Assembly: GCA_039029515.1 (NCBI GenBank)
Contig: JBCCFX010000181.1
Coordinates: 1-8,152, forward strand
Length of the DNA stretch: 8,152 bases
Origin: JBCCFX01 sp039029515
Lineage (GTDB): Bacteria > Planctomycetota > Phycisphaerae > Phycisphaerales > SM1A02
Direction of reading: 5' to 3'
Shown here: positions 6,393-8,152 of the stretch, one piece after another
Position numbering within the stretch: the first letter of the stretch is position 1
Layout of the letters: each line of letters opens with the position of its first letter
Notes under the pieces: model-generated
Databases searched by the model: none
What the model was told of the DNA's origin: nothing
What the model saw: the letters and a program-made list of their open reading frames with translations, nothing else
Made by a program: the position numbers and the translations under genes

Positions 6393-6515
6393 GGCGTGCG
6401 TTGACCGTGAAGCTACCAATCCATGGGCGCCAACTCAAGAGTTGTCAGGCTGAATCGTCTGAAGAGGCTGGCTCGCGGACATCGGAATCTGCTTTTCGTA
6501 CGCAGCAATTACCAC

Positions 6516-7640
6516 TCACTCACACGCACTCTCGCACACGCCGAAATCGTTGATGACGGCGAGGATGTCATCGATGTTCACGATGCCGTTGCCGCTCGGG
6601 CCGTCCGGGATGAGCGGGGCGGAATCGCACGCGAAGTCGTCGGTACCGAACATGTTGATGGTGGCGACAAGGTCATCGACGTTGACGATGCCGTTGCCGA
6701 CGCTATTGAACGTGCGCGGCGCGCAATCAGTCGGGCACCGGCAAAGGACGCCGTCACCGAGATAGGTTCCGTTGGCGGTTGCACATTCTGCCGGCGAGAT
6801 GCGCTCACATGAACCGTCCGGCAGGCAGCACGCGCCGAAGGATGGTGGGCACATGACTTCTGAGCAGCAGATCGTTCCGTTGTAGAGGCCACCAAGTTCG
6901 AGACACTGTTCCGTTGCCTTGACCGGATCGATGTCAACGCACGTCCCATCGAAGAGACAGCATGAAGAGTCGGTTGCAGCGGCGGGAATGAAGGTGCTGC
7001 CAAAGAACGAACCGCCCGAACCGATCAGTCGAGCGGTGACCCAGACAAACGTCGCTTCGGTCGTTGTCAATTGTCCGAGGAGAACGCGATGTCCTGAGTT
7101 GCCGCCAGGCACGGCGACGGCCGGGCCTGGACCACCCAGAAGGATCCCGCCATCAGCCGTCTGAAACGTCTGACCCGTCGACCAGAGTGCCACCCAGCCG
7201 TCGTCAAACACGGTCAGGTTGGCGGGATTACCCGGGGCGCCGGCACTGCCGAGCGTCCACCAGGAGTCGTACGCAATGCTCGGCACGAAGGTGTAGAAGT
7301 TCGGGTTCGGCGGACCGATGTCCGTGCCAAGTGCATCGACGTAGAAGAGGTCATTACAGCTATTGAAGAGATCCCAGTTCAGGTTGAGATCTGGATCCCC
7401 GCCAATGCCCGTCACCGTGTCCGTTGCACTCTCGACGTTTGCCCAGACACGGTACGTGACCGTTCCTGGAGGCCGCGCATCGGGAACGAGGTGTGCGGAC
7501 TCGGCGTGAATCGTACCGTCGGCAAAAACGTAGCCGTTCGAGAAATCAACGACGGTCAACTCCAAACTGATGATATCCGCGTGCGCGGTGGACGCGACAA
7601 TGAGCGCGAGCGCCGTCCCGGCCGTGGTGTGAGTGTTCAT
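6516..7640 (-). CDS. Secreted protein with unknown N-terminal domain, GACC repeats and dockerin-like tail
   Basis: The 374-residue product starts with a signal peptide (MNTHTTAGTALALIVASTAHAD, cleavage probably after AHA at 19-21). Residues 22-220 form a beta-rich domain I cannot name; it contains TYRVWANVES (62-71), a PSIAYDSWWTLG stretch (120-131) and VLLGQLTTTEATF (186-198). Two cysteine-rich repeats follow (about 225-264, SSCCLFDGTC, and 268-306, GACCLPDGSC). Two dockerin-like repeats end the chain, GNGIVNVDDLVATINMFG (315-332) and GNGIVNIDDILAVINDFG (350-367). The frame is open upstream to 7886, but those 82 extra residues are translated repeat DNA. The signal peptide and a GGGGAG Shine-Dalgarno fix the start at 7640. 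The tail is homologous to that of the 4700-6379 protein, while the N-terminal parts are unrelated. It is probably extracellular or surface-bound; function unknown. Confidence 0.87.
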   Translation of the reverse strand: MNTHTTAGTALALIVASTAHADIISLELTVVDFSNGYVFADGTIHAESAHLVPDARPPGTVTYRVWANVESATDTVTGIGGDPDLNLNWDLFNSCNDLFYVDALGTDIGPPNPNFYTFVPSIAYDSWWTLGSAGAPGNPANLTVFDDGWVALWSTGQTFQTADGGILLGGPGPAVAVPGGNSGHRVLLGQLTTTEATFVWVTARLIGSGGSFFGSTFIPAAATDSSCCLFDGTCVDIDPVKATEQCLELGGLYNGTICCSEVMCPPSFGACCLPDGSCERISPAECATANGTYLGDGVLCRCPTDCAPRTFNSVGNGIVNVDDLVATINMFGTDDFACDSAPLIPDGPSGNGIVNIDDILAVINDFGVCESACE

Positions 7641-7646
7641 GTGGTT

Positions 7647-7652
7647 CTCCCC
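7647..7652 (-). promoter_or_regulatory. Shine-Dalgarno GGGGAG deciding the start at 7640
   Basis: On the minus strand GGGGAG lies six bases before the ATG at 7640. Together with the signal peptide that follows, it shows that the longer open frame reaching 7886 is not the real gene start. Confidence 0.7.
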
Positions 7653-7697
7653 GCTGCATTCACGATATCGCGACGGCGAGGCAGCACAAGGATGGAG

Positions 7698-7739
7698 TGG
7701 GGGATTGGGGATTGGGGATTCGCGATTCGGGATGCGGGC
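7698..7739. repeat. Degenerate heptamer tract, 6 units
   Basis: Units TGGGGGA, TTGGGGA, TTGGGGA, TTCGCGA, TTCGGGA and TGCGGGC run directly, in phase, into the TGTAGGG foot of hairpin e at 7740. The unit is close to that of the tract at 4000-4027. Confidence 0.8.
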
Positions 7740-7764
7740 TGTAGGGCGGCTTGACCAAGCCGCC
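7740..7764 (+). repeat. GTAG-footed hairpin (REP-like), copy e
   Basis: TGTAG is followed by a perfect nine-base-pair stem, GGCGGCTTG with CAAGCCGCC, around a two-base AC spacer. Confidence 0.7.
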
Positions 7765-7787
7765 TGAGCGAGTAGTTCGAATTGAAC

Positions 7788-7812
7788 GGCGGACAGGTAT
7801 GTCCGCCCTACA
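7788..7812 (-). repeat. GTAG-footed hairpin (REP-like), copy f, inverted
   Basis: GGCGGACA and TGTCCGCC pair around GGTA, with CTACA on the right, so GTAG lies at the stem foot on the minus strand. It is nearly the same as copy h, 99 bases away. Confidence 0.7.
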
Positions 7813-7820
7813 AGCTCAAA

Positions 7821-7836
7821 GAACGCCGGGTCTGAG
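7821..7836. repeat. Stub of the 82-base palindrome
   Basis: GAACGCCGGGTCTGAG matches the first 16 bases of the full copies and then stops two bases before the GTAG-footed hairpin g. The rest of the palindrome is absent, suggesting truncation when hairpin g arrived or by a recombination between repeats. Confidence 0.65.
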
Positions 7837-7838
7837 GC

Positions 7839-7864
7839 TGTAGGGCGGGGACTGTGTCCCCGCC
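7839..7864 (+). repeat. GTAG-footed hairpin (REP-like), copy g
   Basis: TGTAG is followed by a perfect nine-base-pair stem, GGCGGGGAC with GTCCCCGCC, around TGT. Copy b at 4098 is a decayed relative with the same loop. Confidence 0.7.
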
Positions 7865-7886
7865 GCGATTGTCCGTAGACAAACAT

Positions 7887-7911
7887 GGCGGTCAGGTATG
7901 TCCGCCCTACA
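7887..7911 (-). repeat. GTAG-footed hairpin (REP-like), copy h, inverted
   Basis: GGCGGTCA and TGTCCGCC pair, with one mismatch, around GGTA, followed by CTACA. It forms the left end of the second unit of a roughly 51-base direct repeat. Confidence 0.65.
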
Positions 7912-7919
7912 AACTCGAT

Positions 7920-8001
7920 AAACGCCGGGTCTGAGCGAAGCGAAGGCCCGGGTGAGGTTCAAACCCGAGCCTTCGGCGAAGACGCCTCAGACTCGGCGTT
8001 C
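7920..8001. repeat. 82-base imperfect palindrome, full copy B
   Basis: It has the same length and orientation as copy A at 4538-4619. The arms are almost identical, and the nine-base loop GAGGTTCAA (7954-7962) differs from copy A at four positions. It begins nine bases after hairpin h and is followed by GGGATTGGG and hairpin i. Confidence 0.85.
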
Positions 8002-8013
8002 GGGATTGGGAAT

Positions 8014-8042
8014 GCCGGGTCGCCGCGGCGACCCGGCCTACA
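8014..8042 (-). repeat. GTAG-footed hairpin (REP-like), copy i, inverted
   Basis: A perfect 24-base self-complementary sequence (half: GCCGGGTCGCCG) is followed by CTACA, giving GTAG at the foot on the minus strand. It is the intact version of copy d and, like it, lies just right of a full 82-base palindrome. Confidence 0.7.
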
Positions 8043-8077
8043 AAAGCTGAAGGCTGAAAGCGGACAGCTAAAAGCTA
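8043..8077. repeat. Degenerate heptamer tract, 5 units
   Basis: Units AAAGCTG, AAGGCTG, AAAGCGG, ACAGCTA and AAAGCTA begin immediately after the foot of hairpin i. The consensus AAAGCTR differs from the other tracts, so the seven-base period is conserved but not the unit. Confidence 0.75.
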
Positions 8078-8095
8078 CGAAAAACCGGCGACCCC

Positions 8096-8152
8096 GAACG
8101 CCGAGTCAGAGGCGGCTTCGCCGAAGGCGCGGGGTTGTACCGACCCCGGGCC
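8096..8152. repeat. 82-base palindrome, inverted copy C, cut by the window edge
   Basis: It reads GAACGCCGAGTC through GACCCCGGGCC and matches the reverse complement of copies A and B. The inner stem is GGCGCGGGGT with ACCCCGGGCC around TGTACCG; it has gained one G on the left and the matching C on the right relative to A and B. The remaining arm lies beyond 8152. Confidence 0.75.

Larger units (their letters stand above)
7641..8152. other. 512-base intergenic region made of repeats, no gene
   Basis: After the ribosome-binding site of the 7640 gene this region contains, in order: a heptamer tract, five GTAG-footed hairpins in both orientations, one stub, one full and one partial copy of the 82-base palindrome, and a second heptamer tract. 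No frame here has a start, ribosome-binding site or family resemblance. Any promoter for the 7640 gene must lie within or beside the repeats. Confidence 0.8.

Noticed and set aside
6393..6450. Weak minus-strand promoter (TTGAGT and TAGCTT, 17 bases apart) before the FG-GAP gene
   Set aside because: The -10 match is poor and sigma-factor preferences of this organism are unknown, so it is no better than chance in a 136-base gap.
7698..8152. Possible CRISPR array because of many short repeats close together
   Set aside because: The repeats differ in length, orientation and type, spacing is irregular, and there are no unique spacers of constant size or cas genes.

Overview
The window looks like chromosomal DNA from a planctomycete, most likely class Phycisphaerae. 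That is inferred from two things visible here. First, two secreted proteins carry the 'GACC' cysteine repeats followed by a pair of degenerate dockerin-like repeats (GNGIVNVDD type), an architecture I associate with that group. Second, the intergenic DNA is packed with GTAG-footed hairpins and degenerate 7-base tandem repeats. GC content is high throughout. No mobile-element gene, phage gene, CRISPR array, tRNA or rRNA is visible.

Layout. Bases 1-118 (minus strand) hold the N-terminal end of an RluA-family pseudouridine synthase that runs off the left edge and has no normal start codon. Bases 119-426 are a divergent intergenic region with two heptamer-repeat tracts and a hairpin. A plus-strand group follows: a secreted TolB/PD40-type beta-propeller protein (427-1665), L-aspartate oxidase NadB (1688-3370, the first step of de novo NAD synthesis), and a lipoprotein of unknown function (3367-3999) that overlaps nadB by an ATGA junction. 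The 22-base gap and the overlap suggest one transcript. Facing it on the minus strand are a small four-cysteine, single-membrane-span protein (4133-4411) and two secreted, modular, probably surface-exposed proteins (4700-6379 and 6516-7640). These last two share the same C-terminal cassette on unrelated N-terminal domains.

Intergenic DNA is the most unusual part. Nine hairpins have the tetranucleotide GTAG directly at the foot of the stem, the layout known for REP elements served by RAYT (TnpA-REP) transposases. Their stem sequences differ from copy to copy while staying self-complementary. A second, 82-base imperfect palindrome occurs as two full copies, one inverted copy cut by the right edge, and one 16-base stub. 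Five tracts of degenerate heptamers lie beside these elements. The right-hand 512 bases (7641-8152) contain only such repeats and no gene.

Functionally, the plus-strand operon combines a core metabolic enzyme with two exported proteins that have no obvious link to NAD synthesis. The minus-strand secreted proteins look like cell-surface or extracellular proteins with a shared anchoring or interaction tail. I did not find a convincing new multi-gene system. The dispersed hairpin families are the best candidate for something undescribed.
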